A stretch of DNA of 64,000 nucleotides from Leptospira levettii (GTDB lineage: Bacteria; Spirochaetota; Leptospiria; Leptospirales; Leptospiraceae): contig NZ_NPDM01000003.1 in NCBI RefSeq assembly GCF_002812085.1, positions 188,501-252,500 on the forward strand, written 5' to 3'. Within the stretch, counting starts at the first letter, position 1. Every line of letters starts with the position of its first letter. The notes beneath the pieces are model-generated. The model had not been told where the DNA came from. It did no database searches and worked only from the letters and a program-made list of their open reading frames with translations. A program made the translations under genes and the position numbers. Shown here piece after piece: positions 54,619-63,801 of this stretch.

Positions 54619-55365
54619 ATGGATAAGTTTCATAAGAAGAACATCATCGAACAAAAAAAACAAGCCGAACTCATCGAAAAGGATGAGTTCGCTGATTTTG
54701 AAGGTTCAAAAGCGGAACTTGTTTTTTTAAAGTTCACACATTTTTTATCTAAAAATCGTAAGTCTGTTTTTATCAGCCTCGCATCTGCTATCATTGTGTT
54801 AGCTGGTGTGATTGGTTTTTTTGAGTACAGACAATATCTTTTTGAAAAAGAAACGGTTACCTTAGAAGACCTCAAACTCACGCACCAAAAAGCAAATGTT
54901 AGTTTGGATGCACAAATCCAAAGTTTGGAAGTATTTTTACAAAACCAAAGTACCGGTAGAATGGAACTTCGAGTTTGGAAAGACCTTTCCAAACTGTATG
55001 CAGAAAAAGGTGAGTTTGGTAAGGCAGGTGCTTATTTAGAAGATGCGGCGAAAAAAATCGACACTCCTAAAGAAATCAAAGCACTCTATTTCTATATTGC
55101 TGGTAACTACCGGGAACGGGAAAAAAACAACGCAAAGTCTTTAGAAAATTATAAAATCGCTGCAACAGTAGTGGAACCTGCTCGTGAACTCAATGGCTTT
55201 AAAGCATGGTCTTATTACCAAGCAGGTAGATTGTCTTATCTAACTGGAGACAAACAAGGAGCAAAACAATTCCTAGAAAAAGCACTCAAACTTGATGGTG
55301 CAGAATCTGGTGAAGATGTAAAACTCCTTGCAAGTTATTTACTCCTTAAACTCGGGAAAAACTAA
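54619..55365 (+). CDS. Membrane-anchored tetratricopeptide protein (YfgM-like)
   Basis: 248 residues. A charged N-terminus, one hydrophobic helix (about 50-70: VFISLASAIIVLAGVIGFFE) and a C-terminal TPR-like region (WKDLSKLYAEKGEFGKAGAY, YFYIAGNYREREKNNAKSLE, WSYYQAGRLSYLTGDKQGAK). This shape, one helix and TPRs outside, resembles YfgM-like ancillary proteins of the secretion machinery; that is inference. Located between rpsA and hisG with gaps of 4 and 3 bases, so it belongs to this operon. Confidence 0.75.
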   Translation: MDKFHKKNIIEQKKQAELIEKDEFADFEGSKAELVFLKFTHFLSKNRKSVFISLASAIIVLAGVIGFFEYRQYLFEKETVTLEDLKLTHQKANVSLDAQIQSLEVFLQNQSTGRMELRVWKDLSKLYAEKGEFGKAGAYLEDAAKKIDTPKEIKALYFYIAGNYREREKNNAKSLENYKIAATVVEPARELNGFKAWSYYQAGRLSYLTGDKQGAKQFLEKALKLDGAESGEDVKLLASYLLLKLGKN

Positions 55366-55368
55366 CCT

Positions 55369-55983
55369 ATGTTAACTTTGGCTCTCCCGAAAGGTAGGCT
55401 TGCCGAAGAAACTGCTCTTCTTTTGAAATCCAAAGGATGGCTAAAAAACCTGCCATCTGAGGGTTCTAAAGAACTTACCTACGTCTCTGAAGACAAAAGA
55501 ATCCGTCTATTATTTGTTAGATCACAAGATGTCTGCACCTATGTGGAAGAAGCCGCAGCGGATGCTGGGATTGTTGGTTGGGACATTTTAAGGGAAGGTG
55601 GATTTGACTTAATTGCACCTGTGGATCTCAAATTAGGTGCTTGTAGGTTATCTCTTGCTTCCTTCCCCGACTTTGACTTATTTGCCAAACGTTCCAAAGT
55701 GCGAGTGGCAACCAAATACCCGAATCTCACACGGGAGTATTTTTTTTCCAAAGGTATTTCCTGCGAAATCATCAAATTATATGGGTCGATAGAACTTGCG
55801 CCCATTGTTGGACTTTCCGATTGTATTGTCGACCTAGTGTCCACTGGTGGCACCCTAAAAGCCAATGGACTCAAAGAATTTGAGTCCATTTTGTATAGTA
55901 CAGCCCGTTTGGTCAGCAATCGTTCCTCTTTTTATCACAAACACGCCGAATTACGGTCTCTTATCGAGAGCCTAGAAAATTAA
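55369..55983 (+). CDS. hisG: ATP phosphoribosyltransferase (short form)
   Basis: 204 residues, the short HisG_S form, which in known cases needs HisZ for activity and feedback; HisZ is not in this window. Motifs: [14 protein letters not shown] at the start, [55 protein letters not shown] with GGTLKANGL. First step of histidine synthesis (ATP plus PRPP). Isolated from other his genes. Confidence 0.96.
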   Translation: MLTLALPKGRLAEETALLLKSKGWLKNLPSEGSKELTYVSEDKRIRLLFVRSQDVCTYVEEAAADAGIVGWDILREGGFDLIAPVDLKLGACRLSLASFPDFDLFAKRSKVRVATKYPNLTREYFFSKGISCEIIKLYGSIELAPIVGLSDCIVDLVSTGGTLKANGLKEFESILYSTARLVSNRSSFYHKHAELRSLIESLEN

Positions 55984-56050
55984 AATATTGTTTTCACATC
56001 GGATTTCCAAAACATAGTAAAAACCAGTTATAATTCCATAGAGGATAGCC

Positions 56051-56251
56051 ATGGCAGTCCCAAAGAGACGTAAATCAAAATCGAAAGTTAGAACAAAAAG
56101 AGCCCATCATGCGATTGGCAAACCTAACTTAAACCCGTGTTCCAATTGTGGATCATTTGTTCTGTCCCACCGTGTATGCCCTTATTGCGGTTTTTATAAG
56201 GGTAAACTCGTAGTCGCTCAAAAAGTTAAAAAAACGACCGAAGATAACTAA
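56051..56251 (+). CDS. rpmF: 50S ribosomal protein L32
   Basis: 66 residues. [12 protein letters not shown] opening and a four-cysteine zinc ribbon (Cys30, Cys33, Cys43, Cys46; NPCSNCG and [11 protein letters not shown]) identify L32 of the zinc-binding type. GAGGA precedes ATG 56051 by 7 bases. It is followed by plsX after 5 bases, the widely conserved rpmF-plsX pair. Confidence 0.98.
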   Translation: MAVPKRRKSKSKVRTKRAHHAIGKPNLNPCSNCGSFVLSHRVCPYCGFYKGKLVVAQKVKKTTEDN

Positions 56252-56256
56252 CCGTC

Positions 56257-57279
56257 ATGTGGGTCGCCGTGGACGCGATGAGCGGAGATTACGGCCCTGA
56301 AGGTATCGTCGAGGGCGCGGTACTGGCAGTACGAGAATTCGGACTGTCTGTTTCGCTCGTTGGCGATGAACAAGAGTTACTTGATATCCTGTTAAAATTC
56401 GATTATGACACTGAAAAAATCCGTGTCATACATTCTACTGAGATCATCGGTATGAATGATTCTCCATCCATAGCAGTCCGCGCTATGGAGGATTCTTCCG
56501 TAGTAAAAGCAGTTCGTTTAGTAGCAGATAAAGAATGTATCGGTGTGTTTTCTCCAGGAAACACTGGCGCTACTATGGCCGCTGCATTATTACACCTTGG
56601 TCGCCTACCCGGAGTTTTACGACCTCCCATTGCAGCTCATATCCCAAGAGAGGAAGGCCCCCCCGTACTTCTGTTAGATGCTGGTGCAAATGTTGACTGC
56701 AAACCAGAATACTTAGCACAATTCGCAGTAATGGGTGAGATTTATGCAAAAGAACTCTTTGGAATCAAAAGTCCAAAAGTCGGAATCCTATCCAACGGGG
56801 AAGAAGACAAAAAAGGAAATACAGTTTCTGTCAAAACCTTTGATCTCCTAAAAAAAATTCCCTTTAACTTTGTCGGTAATGTGGAAGGCCGTGATTTATA
56901 TGGCAGTGGAAGAGAAGTAGATGTTGTCGTATGCGATGGTTTTATTGGAAACATAGTTCTGAAAGCCACTGAAGGACTTGCAAAATCGATATTTAATGTC
57001 TTACGAAATTCGATTAGACAATCTAGTCTTGCCCAAACAGGTGCACTCCTTTTAAAATCTACATTTACTGCAGTGAAAAAACGTTTAGATTATGCTGAAT
57101 ACGGTGGAGCACTTCTGTTAGGTGTGGAAGGGATTTGTATGATTGGACATGGTTCTTCCAATGCACTTGCAGTCAAAAATGCAGTGAGAGTCATTTCAGA
57201 GTGTGCCAAACATGGTATCAATGAAAGGATTCGAGAACGTTTGGGAGAATACAAAAATATTTTAGGAGATTCTCACTAA
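56257..57279 (+). CDS. plsX: Phosphate acyltransferase PlsX
   Basis: 340 residues. Family motifs: [30 protein letters not shown] [63 protein letters not shown] [31 protein letters not shown] and [11 protein letters not shown]. It makes acyl-phosphate from acyl-ACP for the PlsY step of phospholipid synthesis. Second gene after rpmF. The stop is followed by 166 bases before fabG, which breaks the usual tight plsX-fab spacing. Confidence 0.97.
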   Translation: MWVAVDAMSGDYGPEGIVEGAVLAVREFGLSVSLVGDEQELLDILLKFDYDTEKIRVIHSTEIIGMNDSPSIAVRAMEDSSVVKAVRLVADKECIGVFSPGNTGATMAAALLHLGRLPGVLRPPIAAHIPREEGPPVLLLDAGANVDCKPEYLAQFAVMGEIYAKELFGIKSPKVGILSNGEEDKKGNTVSVKTFDLLKKIPFNFVGNVEGRDLYGSGREVDVVVCDGFIGNIVLKATEGLAKSIFNVLRNSIRQSSLAQTGALLLKSTFTAVKKRLDYAEYGGALLLGVEGICMIGHGSSNALAVKNAVRVISECAKHGINERIRERLGEYKNILGDSH

Positions 57280-57445
57280 AACGATACTAGAGATAGAAGA
57301 GAATCTGGAATTTAGATCATTTGCGAAGAATTACCTTTAAACGAAAGTTAGGTGATTTGGCAATGTGGCTTTGAATTCGTTTGTTATCATTTATTTGATT
57401 TGTTTAGTATATTGTTTAGGAATTAGAAAAAAAGAGGAACAAAAA

Positions 57446-58207
57446 ATGATCAGTTTATCAGGGAAAACAGCCATCGTCACAGGTGGTGCAAGAGGAATCG
57501 GAAAGGCAACTTGTTTGAAACTCGCATCTCTAGGTGCAAACATTGTTGTCGCAGATATGAACCCAGAAGCAACCAATGCAACTGCGGAAGAACTTAAATC
57601 CAAAGGTTACAAAGCGATTGCAGTCGTTGCCAACGTATCTGTGGAAGAAGATGCTCAAAAATTAATTGATACAGCAAAAAAAGAATTTGGATCTGTAGAC
57701 ATCCTTGTGAATAACGCAGGTATCACTCGAGATACTCTCCTTATGAGAATGAAAAAAGAGCAGTGGGATGCGGTGATTGCTGTTAACCTAACAGGGACTT
57801 ATCTTTGTACACAAGCTGCGATTAAAGTGATGATGAAACAAGAAAATGGTGGATCCATCATTAATTTATCTTCTATCTCTGGTGAAAATGGAAACATTGG
57901 ACAAACAAACTACTCTGCTTCTAAAGCAGGTGTGATTGGTTTCACAAAAGCTGTGGCTCTTGAGATGGCATCTAGAAAAGTTCGTTGTAATGCAATTGCT
58001 CCAGGTTTTATTGCAACAGAAATGACAGAAGCAATTCCAGAAAATATCAGACATGGTATGGTACAAGCGATCCCATTAAAACGTGCTGGTCTTCCTGAAG
58101 ACATTGCAAACGGAATTGCCTTCCTCGCTTCCGATGCATCTTCCTTTATCACAGGTCATATCCTTGATATCAATGGTGGCGGATTTTTACCAGGTGGCGG
58201 TCACTAA
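57446..58207 (+). CDS. fabG: 3-oxoacyl-[acyl-carrier-protein] reductase
   Basis: 253 residues from ATG 57446, preferred because AGAGGA precedes it by 7 bases and KTAIVTGGARGIG then lies near residue 8; an open frame reaches 57365. SDR features: TGGARGIGKAT, NNAGITRDTLLMRM (FabG-specific), catalytic Ser in NLSSISGENGNIGQTNYSASKAG and the tail DINGGGFLPGGGH. It reduces 3-oxoacyl-ACP with NADPH. The protein slightly exceeds the usual 245 residues. A strong hairpin ends the operon. Confidence 0.93.
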   Translation: MISLSGKTAIVTGGARGIGKATCLKLASLGANIVVADMNPEATNATAEELKSKGYKAIAVVANVSVEEDAQKLIDTAKKEFGSVDILVNNAGITRDTLLMRMKKEQWDAVIAVNLTGTYLCTQAAIKVMMKQENGGSIINLSSISGENGNIGQTNYSASKAGVIGFTKAVALEMASRKVRCNAIAPGFIATEMTEAIPENIRHGMVQAIPLKRAGLPEDIANGIAFLASDASSFITGHILDINGGGFLPGGGH

Positions 58208-58224
58208 AAAACAATCCTTCACTT

Positions 58225-58255
58225 CCACTTGGGATTTTCTTTCAATCTCAAGTGG
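58225..58255 (+). terminator. Strong hairpin after fabG
   Basis: A 12-bp stem (arms 58225-58236 and 58244-58255; outer part CCACTTG/CAAGTGG, one G-T pair) with a 7-base loop lies 17 bases after the fabG stop. The trailing sequence TGTCTGATTC has no proper T-run, so it could be a terminator of modest strength or an mRNA-stabilising 3' hairpin. Confidence 0.55.
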
Positions 58256-58419
58256 TGTCTGATTCATCAAATTTAGAACCAATTTCAAAATATTTCTCCT
58301 CTTCAGATGAGAAATAAATAAGAACAGACCAAAAACTATACCAAATCCCTATCGTGGGGGCAACGATTGGTGGTTTAGGTGTTATTGTTTTGCAAATTTA
58401 TGAACGATTGTTCCGTTGA
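58255..58419 (+). pseudogene. Small membrane-protein ORF interrupted by an in-frame TAA (putative)
   Basis: From GTG 58255 the frame reads SDSSNLEPISKYFSSSDEK, then TAA (58315-58317), then continues in frame as IRTDQKLYQIPIVGATIGGL and VIVLQIYERLFR to TGA 58417-58419. The second part is a convincing single hydrophobic helix with charged flanks, typical of a small membrane protein. Either the stop is a recent mutation, or the two parts are not one gene and the second simply lacks a start codon. It lies just after the fabG hairpin. Low confidence; no family known. Confidence 0.3.
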
Positions 58420-58458
58420 ACGATCAGATTGTTACTGGAATTCGTTTGATTGAGTTCT

Positions 58459-59577
58459 CTACTTTTGGTTTGACTTTTTTGATTGGTAAGAGAAAGCTCT
58501 TGGGATTTCCATCGTATACGCTATCCCTTCAAATTTTTCATCAAAAAATTCTAGTTCATTCAAAACCTCAATGACTTCAGGTAAGTTTTTTTTAGGGATC
58601 AGTAAATTCGCAACTTCCCTCGCAGGAGTAAACATACTGTCTGTATTTCCTGTATGTGCCATACGTTTGAGTGAAATTGTAGAACTTGTGACACCCACTT
58701 TTCGCAGAGCACTTGTTACAAATTCCATTGATTCTTCTTTACAATTCAAAACGAGGTTTACTCCCTCAAAATAGTTTCGATGCCGAAGTGAAATTCTAAA
58801 TTGATTCGATTTTTTTCTCCATTCCATATTGCCATATAACTGATCCAATGCGGAAATAATTTGGTCCATACTTGCTGCTTGTTTTGGACCTTCTAAACTT
58901 ACCTTGGTATTGAGTAATCCATGACCAACTGGGAATTCAAAAATAAAACCCCTACCTGGCAAATCCAAACGACCAACTTCTATCATAAAATCTAAAACAT
59001 GTTCGATATCGGAAGAGTGGACTATGAGTTTAAGGATTTCCTTTTCTTTTGGGATTGTAATCCGAAGTAATCCCAATCGGTCTCGTAACCCAGTTCCCGT
59101 ACCATAACTGATGGTGGGAACAGCAATCCCGTTTTGTAAAAGCAATTTAGCAATGGGTTCTGCAGACCCTCTGGGCAAAACACAAAAGATCCCTGTAAGT
59201 CCAGTGAATCCAATCGGTTTTTTGATTTCTTTCGAAGAATGAATGTAAAAATTTTGATTGGCCGAAATGAGTTCGATGGATTCTGAATATACACTTCCAT
59301 GACCAGGTATGTTTAGTTCAGCAGCATCACGAATCATTGAAATTAAAAAATTTTCAGAACTCTCTTCGCATATGATTTCCAAAATAGAAACTGGCATATC
59401 AATAATGGCATGATTCTGGTAAAAATCAAAAAACCATAAACCTCGTTTGGCGAGAACAGGGTATCTACCAGCTTCAATTTGATAGTATAAGACACCTTGG
59501 TTTTTTAATGATGTGACAACTGATTCTGTTAGGTCTCGATGAACAATCGTTGTGATTCGTGATGTTTTACGTTTCAT
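58459..59577 (-). CDS. Three-domain PII-like (GlnB/DUF-type) signalling protein
   Basis: About 372 residues from ATG 59577 (5 bases after the upstream stop; ATG 59607 would overlap the partner gene by 26). Three tandem PII-like modules can be seen: about 5-105 (SRITTIVHRDL to PGHGSVYSESIELI), 125-230 (GFTGLTGIFCVLPRGSAEP to LPGRGFIFEFPVG) and 265-370 (VNLVLNCKEESMEFVTSALR). Each ends with the G-x-G-x-x-F turn typical of PII proteins. PII proteins bind ATP, ADP or other nucleotides and control transporters. The direct coupling to a DUF1538 membrane protein, a known neighbourhood for such proteins, suggests it gates that transporter. Three fused domains in one chain replace the usual homotrimer, which is inference. 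Confidence 0.72.
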   Translation of the reverse strand: MKRKTSRITTIVHRDLTESVVTSLKNQGVLYYQIEAGRYPVLAKRGLWFFDFYQNHAIIDMPVSILEIICEESSENFLISMIRDAAELNIPGHGSVYSESIELISANQNFYIHSSKEIKKPIGFTGLTGIFCVLPRGSAEPIAKLLLQNGIAVPTISYGTGTGLRDRLGLLRITIPKEKEILKLIVHSSDIEHVLDFMIEVGRLDLPGRGFIFEFPVGHGLLNTKVSLEGPKQAASMDQIISALDQLYGNMEWRKKSNQFRISLRHRNYFEGVNLVLNCKEESMEFVTSALRKVGVTSSTISLKRMAHTGNTDSMFTPAREVANLLIPKKNLPEVIEVLNELEFFDEKFEGIAYTMEIPRAFSYQSKKSNQK

Positions 59578-59581
59578 GATC

Positions 59582-61486
59582 TTATTTTGTTTTTGATTCT
59601 GAATCATTGAGTGAAAGTTTACGTGAGTTTTCTACGATGATACCCATAATGAGTACCGATAAAATAGGAAATGCAGAGGCACATGCTAAAATACCAAATC
59701 CATCAATTGTTCCCAATTGATTTCCAATCCCAAGACCCATTGCAATGATGAGAGGGACTGTAATGGGTCCGGTCGTAACTCCCGCACTATCCCATGCAAT
59801 TTCGATAAACTCTGATTTACTCACTGTATTTAAAATTAGTAAAAAAATATAGATTGGAACCAAAATCCAAATCAGTGGGATTTCTAATACAATTTTTAAA
59901 ATACCTGTTAGTGTACCAAAACCAACACCAATTGCCACAGATTGGATGAGTAAGGATTTTCGAAACGTTCCAACTGTTGTTTCTTCCACTGCATTTCCTA
60001 ATGCTGATAAAGCAGGTTCTGCTAGTGTTGCACTATATCCCAATACAAAAGCAAATGCCAATACGATGACATAACCAAGAAGGTTGTCTTCTTTACCAAA
60101 AATAGGACCGTGGATAGGTATATACTCATATACCTTGTTAGTTGGATTCCAATTTTCTTCGTGGTATGGAATTCCAGAATATAATTTTCTTTCTTTTAAA
60201 TAAAAGAATTTTTCCTCTTTTCCTTCTTCATTCACTGCCGTGTATACAGATTTTGGATTAAAGTTTTTGATGAACTTGATTGAGTCTGTGAGTTCAATTG
60301 AACGAAATGTGGAAGGAAGTTTTCCACCCACTTGGTCTCCCAATTGATTCAAACCAAACATGATCCCAAAATTAAAAATGGTAAGACCTAAAATGGAAAA
60401 GACAATCCCTAGTTGCACTTCTTCCGGATAAGCAATTTTTTCTTTGAGGATGAAGTATAAAAACAAAATCAAAAAAATGGATAATGGTAAAATGGCGCGA
60501 AGTGCCAATTGGAATGCAACCACCATTTTTGTTGGAAATTCTTTGAAGGTTGTATTTTGTTTGAATTGAGTTTTACTTTCTAATGTTTGTCGTTTGTACT
60601 GTTTGGCATTATTTCCTAACAAAAAATTGGATTGTTCTGTGTGGATGCCATGTTTGAAAAATTCCATTTCTGTCATCGGTTTTGGTACTTTGTTAGAAAA
60701 ATAGATCCCAACCAAAAACACCGCTAAAATTGGGAATAGGGATGCTAAGGTCACAACACCATAAGCACTACTTTGTTCGTTTTTTTCAGATACTTTGGAG
60801 ATTCCAATTCCCAATGCGACAACCAGTGGTACGGTTACAGGGCCTGTTGTTACAGCACCTGAATCCCAAGCAAGGCCAGAAATATGTTGTAAGTTTTCAT
60901 CAAAAAATGCGTAAATACTAACGGCTAACAAAAGTAAAACGGAAGGGACTAAAATTTTCGAAAGTGAAAAACCATATAAAAAACGAAACATCCCAATGAC
61001 AACAGAGATACCAACTCCAATCGCGATGGATAAATAAAGAGTGTCTGAACCTCCATTGAGGAGATAATAGAGCAGTGGTGCATCCCAAGGGGCAACTTTA
61101 CTTCCACATGCTTTTAAAATGGCAATCGCTGGTTCTGCTAAGGTTGCCCCCATACCCAAAAGAACCGAAAAAATCAAAATGCTAAACATACCTAATTTTT
61201 GCGGCAATTTTAATCCCAAGGCTTCTCCTAGGGGCATCAGTCCTAAAAATAATCCTTCGAGAAAAAAAGTAAGACCTAAGATGACAGCGCAAATTCCAAA
61301 ACTGATGATCCCAGCTTCTTTAATTGGGATTCGTAAGACCAATAATTGGAAAACGGAAAGGTATAAAACAATCCAAATGACTGATTTAAATTGATTCCAA
61401 ATTTTTTTTTGGAGGTAAGGTAGTATTAAAGCGAGTGCTTCACGAAATCCAATATGTATTGCTTCTTCCTTTTCATTCCTTGCCAT
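59582..61486 (-). CDS. DUF1538-family membrane transporter candidate
   Basis: 634 residues with about 14 hydrophobic segments. The two halves are tandem copies: each contains an ATLAEPA motif (GATLAEPAIAILKACGS near 120; SATLAEPALSALGNAVEE near 440) and a WDS motif (AWDSGAVTTGPVTVPLVVAL near 210; AWDSAGVTTGPITVPLIIAM near 570). A hydrophilic loop (about 265-340 and again 390-430) separates them. This is DUF1538; function is not established, but the internal repeat and the Asp/Ser/Thr-rich re-entrant-like motifs suggest an ion or solute transporter. Lies 4 bases upstream of the PII-like gene, so they form a two-gene unit. Confidence 0.8.
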   Translation of the reverse strand: MARNEKEEAIHIGFREALALILPYLQKKIWNQFKSVIWIVLYLSVFQLLVLRIPIKEAGIISFGICAVILGLTFFLEGLFLGLMPLGEALGLKLPQKLGMFSILIFSVLLGMGATLAEPAIAILKACGSKVAPWDAPLLYYLLNGGSDTLYLSIAIGVGISVVIGMFRFLYGFSLSKILVPSVLLLLAVSIYAFFDENLQHISGLAWDSGAVTTGPVTVPLVVALGIGISKVSEKNEQSSAYGVVTLASLFPILAVFLVGIYFSNKVPKPMTEMEFFKHGIHTEQSNFLLGNNAKQYKRQTLESKTQFKQNTTFKEFPTKMVVAFQLALRAILPLSIFLILFLYFILKEKIAYPEEVQLGIVFSILGLTIFNFGIMFGLNQLGDQVGGKLPSTFRSIELTDSIKFIKNFNPKSVYTAVNEEGKEEKFFYLKERKLYSGIPYHEENWNPTNKVYEYIPIHGPIFGKEDNLLGYVIVLAFAFVLGYSATLAEPALSALGNAVEETTVGTFRKSLLIQSVAIGVGFGTLTGILKIVLEIPLIWILVPIYIFLLILNTVSKSEFIEIAWDSAGVTTGPITVPLIIAMGLGIGNQLGTIDGFGILACASAFPILSVLIMGIIVENSRKLSLNDSESKTK

Positions 61487-61544
61487 AAAGACAAACTGTC
61501 AGACAAAAACTTTTTTGCAAAGGGAATTTAAGTGAGAAAAGAAT

Positions 61545-61568
61545 GTCTCTTGGTTTGAGCCAAGAGAC
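61545..61568 (-). terminator. Terminator of the tandem-rhodanese lipoprotein gene
   Basis: A perfect 9-bp stem, GTCTCTTGG (61545-61553) with CCAAGAGAC (61560-61568), loop of 6. On the minus strand the hairpin is followed by ATTCTTTTCTC, a moderately T-rich tail, and it lies 24 bases after the stop at 61592. Fits an intrinsic terminator of the minus-strand gene. Confidence 0.65.
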
Positions 61569-61591
61569 GAAAGTGTAAACTGGGAAAGATT

Positions 61592-63175
61592 TTAATACTT
61601 GTAAGCTTTATCTTCTTGGATGAATTTTTTTGAAGTGGTTGCTTGTAAATTGACTGGAGCAGGTTTTACTCTACTAATTGTACTTCCAACGTTTCCAGAA
61701 TTTGAAATTTGAGGATTGTAACCAAAGACACTGACTGTTGCCAAATCTGTTCTCCACTTAAAATCACTTGGCACTTGGTTGGTGTTATTGTCTGGATGAG
61801 AAGAAACGAGAGCCGTCCATTCCACGAGTGATCCATCATAATAAGCTGTAGGGTATCCAAGGATATTGAGTGAGGCAAAACCATTCACTTGTGCTTCAAA
61901 ATTAGTTCTACATTGGCTGATGACAGTGGAACCTGCAACATACCCTTTGTTTGCAAAAATGTTTACCAATGCCGATTTTGACTTGTATCGGTAACCATTG
62001 TTAAATGCTGTCGCGGTTACACCTGAAGTATTCCCAGAATCAGGGATCCCTTCAAATAGGGCAAGCCATGGAAAACTGACTGCTCCTTTGATATTCCCTT
62101 CAAATGGCACATAGGTTTTCCCAGCTGTGTTTGCAGAATTTGTATCCCCACTTGCTCCCCAAACAACAGGAGCACCCGCTGAATCATAACCTGTTGTAAT
62201 GTACTGAGAGGTATCACCATTCACTCCAGCAGACCTACCAGATCCAAATTGTGTAGAGGGCCTTGCATCAATCAGAAATTGAGTATTTGTAATCCCAAAT
62301 ACATTGGAAGTTGTAAGATTGTTTTTTGCGATTTCATAGACATCTTCTAAACCAAGTGTAATTGCAGTATTGTCCACACGTAATTGGCGTACACTGAAAG
62401 TTCCTTTGGTTGTTGGTATTGTCGATTTTGTAGTGCTGGTTTGTGCAGTTTGAACGAAATTGTTTGTGATATTGTAACGTAAATTTCCATTCAAAATCGC
62501 TAAATGTTTTACATCCACTCCCCAATACCGTAACCAATAAAATCCTCTCGTAATGTCTTGGATGGCACCCGCAACTGTGGCAGTCGCTGCCCCTGGATCC
62601 GCACTGACAGTGGTTCCATTCCCCGTACCAGCAGCGAACACAACTAAATCTTTCGTAGGATCAATATTGTAAGTGTTTAACCAATCATCCACAAATGTTC
62701 CATTGGCTTGGTACCGTATGGAATTATTGAATAAACCAGAATCACGAGTTTGGTTAAATCGAAATCCACCAGAGGGAAGGTCTGGTGTTGTGTAATCATT
62801 TAACAAATAAACATAAACACCTGAAGATGGATCTGATTTGATGTATGCATTATGACCATCACCTGAAACACGGTTTGCGGCATCTGTTTGTAAGACCACA
62901 AGTTTCCCTGTAATCCCAGATGGTCGATTGGATTGCCAGTTGCTCACCCAAGAATTTAAAGTGGATCCTGTGATGAGTCCCCATTTGTTCTCATTATAAT
63001 CAGCAGAAGATTCATTTGTGAGATCAGTTACAGTGTTTACGCGGATCTGATTGGCAACTAATACGAGTAGGCCTGCGAGTAATGAATCATTATTCTCTTC
63101 TTTTTTTTCTGTGCAAAAAACGAAAGAAGAAAGTAGGAAAAGAGATGTGAGAGTTTTTGTCCATTTCCGAATCAT
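61592..63175 (-). CDS. Tandem-rhodanese-domain lipoprotein
   Basis: 527 residues. Lipobox SFVFC with lipid Cys21; TTTTTTAGGAGACTTCC places an AGGAG before ATG 63175. Two rhodanese folds are visible. The first (about 130-250: DLVVFAAGTGNGTT, ITRGFYWLRYWGVDVKHLAI) lacks a catalytic cysteine. The second (about 295-460: NTQFLIDARPSTQFGSG, VISQCRTNFEAQVNGFASLN, YPTAYYDGSLVEW) keeps Cys422 in an unusual loop CRTNFEA and the YDGSLVEW motif of thiosulfate sulfurtransferases. It likely moves or binds sulfane sulfur outside the cytoplasm. SSS/TTT-rich linkers between the parts. Related in theme to the sulfur locus at 10-12 kb but not adjacent. Confidence 0.8.
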   Translation of the reverse strand: MIRKWTKTLTSLFLLSSFVFCTEKKEENNDSLLAGLLVLVANQIRVNTVTDLTNESSADYNENKWGLITGSTLNSWVSNWQSNRPSGITGKLVVLQTDAANRVSGDGHNAYIKSDPSSGVYVYLLNDYTTPDLPSGGFRFNQTRDSGLFNNSIRYQANGTFVDDWLNTYNIDPTKDLVVFAAGTGNGTTVSADPGAATATVAGAIQDITRGFYWLRYWGVDVKHLAILNGNLRYNITNNFVQTAQTSTTKSTIPTTKGTFSVRQLRVDNTAITLGLEDVYEIAKNNLTTSNVFGITNTQFLIDARPSTQFGSGRSAGVNGDTSQYITTGYDSAGAPVVWGASGDTNSANTAGKTYVPFEGNIKGAVSFPWLALFEGIPDSGNTSGVTATAFNNGYRYKSKSALVNIFANKGYVAGSTVISQCRTNFEAQVNGFASLNILGYPTAYYDGSLVEWTALVSSHPDNNTNQVPSDFKWRTDLATVSVFGYNPQISNSGNVGSTISRVKPAPVNLQATTSKKFIQEDKAYKY

Positions 63176-63552
63176 GGAAGTCTCCTAAAAAAGTTATTTC
63201 TTAGGCTTGATTTCGGATTCCCCTCCTGGTTCGGGAAGTAAGTTCCATTATAGTGGAGTATAATTCTGTTAAAATGGAGCAATTGGCTGGAAATCAGGGC
63301 AAGATATTGCCATCTCTTGGAAACTAGGACAGGATGGTTCTTTTTTCCACCATTCTCGTGATAGAAGTCCCTATTAATATATGTTAGGTGATGTTAGAAC
63401 GATGTCAAAGGTTTCAAGAGGAAAATAATCTATTTAGACTTGCCAAAAATTCCGACAATTTCATTTTAAAAAAACGCTAGGCGTACATATATACCTGGCG
63501 GAAAACGATTTAACACTTGCCCCACTGTTCACAGTGGCCTGGAGGATATAAA
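63176..63552. promoter_or_regulatory. Divergent gap before acpP with two hairpins
   Basis: The 377-base gap holds no gene. Near acpP are a 7-bp dyad CGCTAGG/CCTGGCG (63475-63500, one G-T pair, 12-base loop) and a hairpin CCACTG/CAGTGG (63522-63537, loop TTCA) that ends just before the acpP ribosome-binding site GGAGG (63541-63545). The first may be an operator and the second may affect translation. TTGCCA near 63440 is a weak -35 candidate. The lipoprotein promoter must lie within 63190-63430 but no clear hexamers were found. Confidence 0.4.
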
Positions 63553-63786
63553 ATGGCAGATTTCGAAAAAATTAAGTCAATCATCGTAGAACAACTTGGT
63601 GTTGATGAATCAGAAGTTACACCTGAAGCTCACTTCATCAATGATCTTGGTGCTGACTCTCTTGACACAGTTGAACTCGTGATGGCTCTTGAAGAAGAGT
63701 TTGGTGTGGAAATTTCTGATGAAGACGCAGAAAAAATCCAAACCGTAGGCGATGTAATTAAATTCATCGATAAACTTAAGGGGTAA
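63553..63786 (+). CDS. acpP: Acyl carrier protein
   Basis: 77 residues from ATG 63553 (an open frame adds 12 codons upstream, but GGAGG at 63541 fixes the start). The phosphopantetheine serine is Ser36 in [20 protein letters not shown]. Acidic, all-helical, as expected. It carries growing acyl chains for fabG, plsX and the PlsC-like enzyme in this window. Its usual neighbour fabG lies 5.3 kb away because of the minus-strand insert between them. rnc follows. Confidence 0.98.
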   Translation: MADFEKIKSIIVEQLGVDESEVTPEAHFINDLGADSLDTVELVMALEEEFGVEISDEDAEKIQTVGDVIKFIDKLKG

Positions 63787-63801
63787 TTCCCAATCCAAAA
63801 A

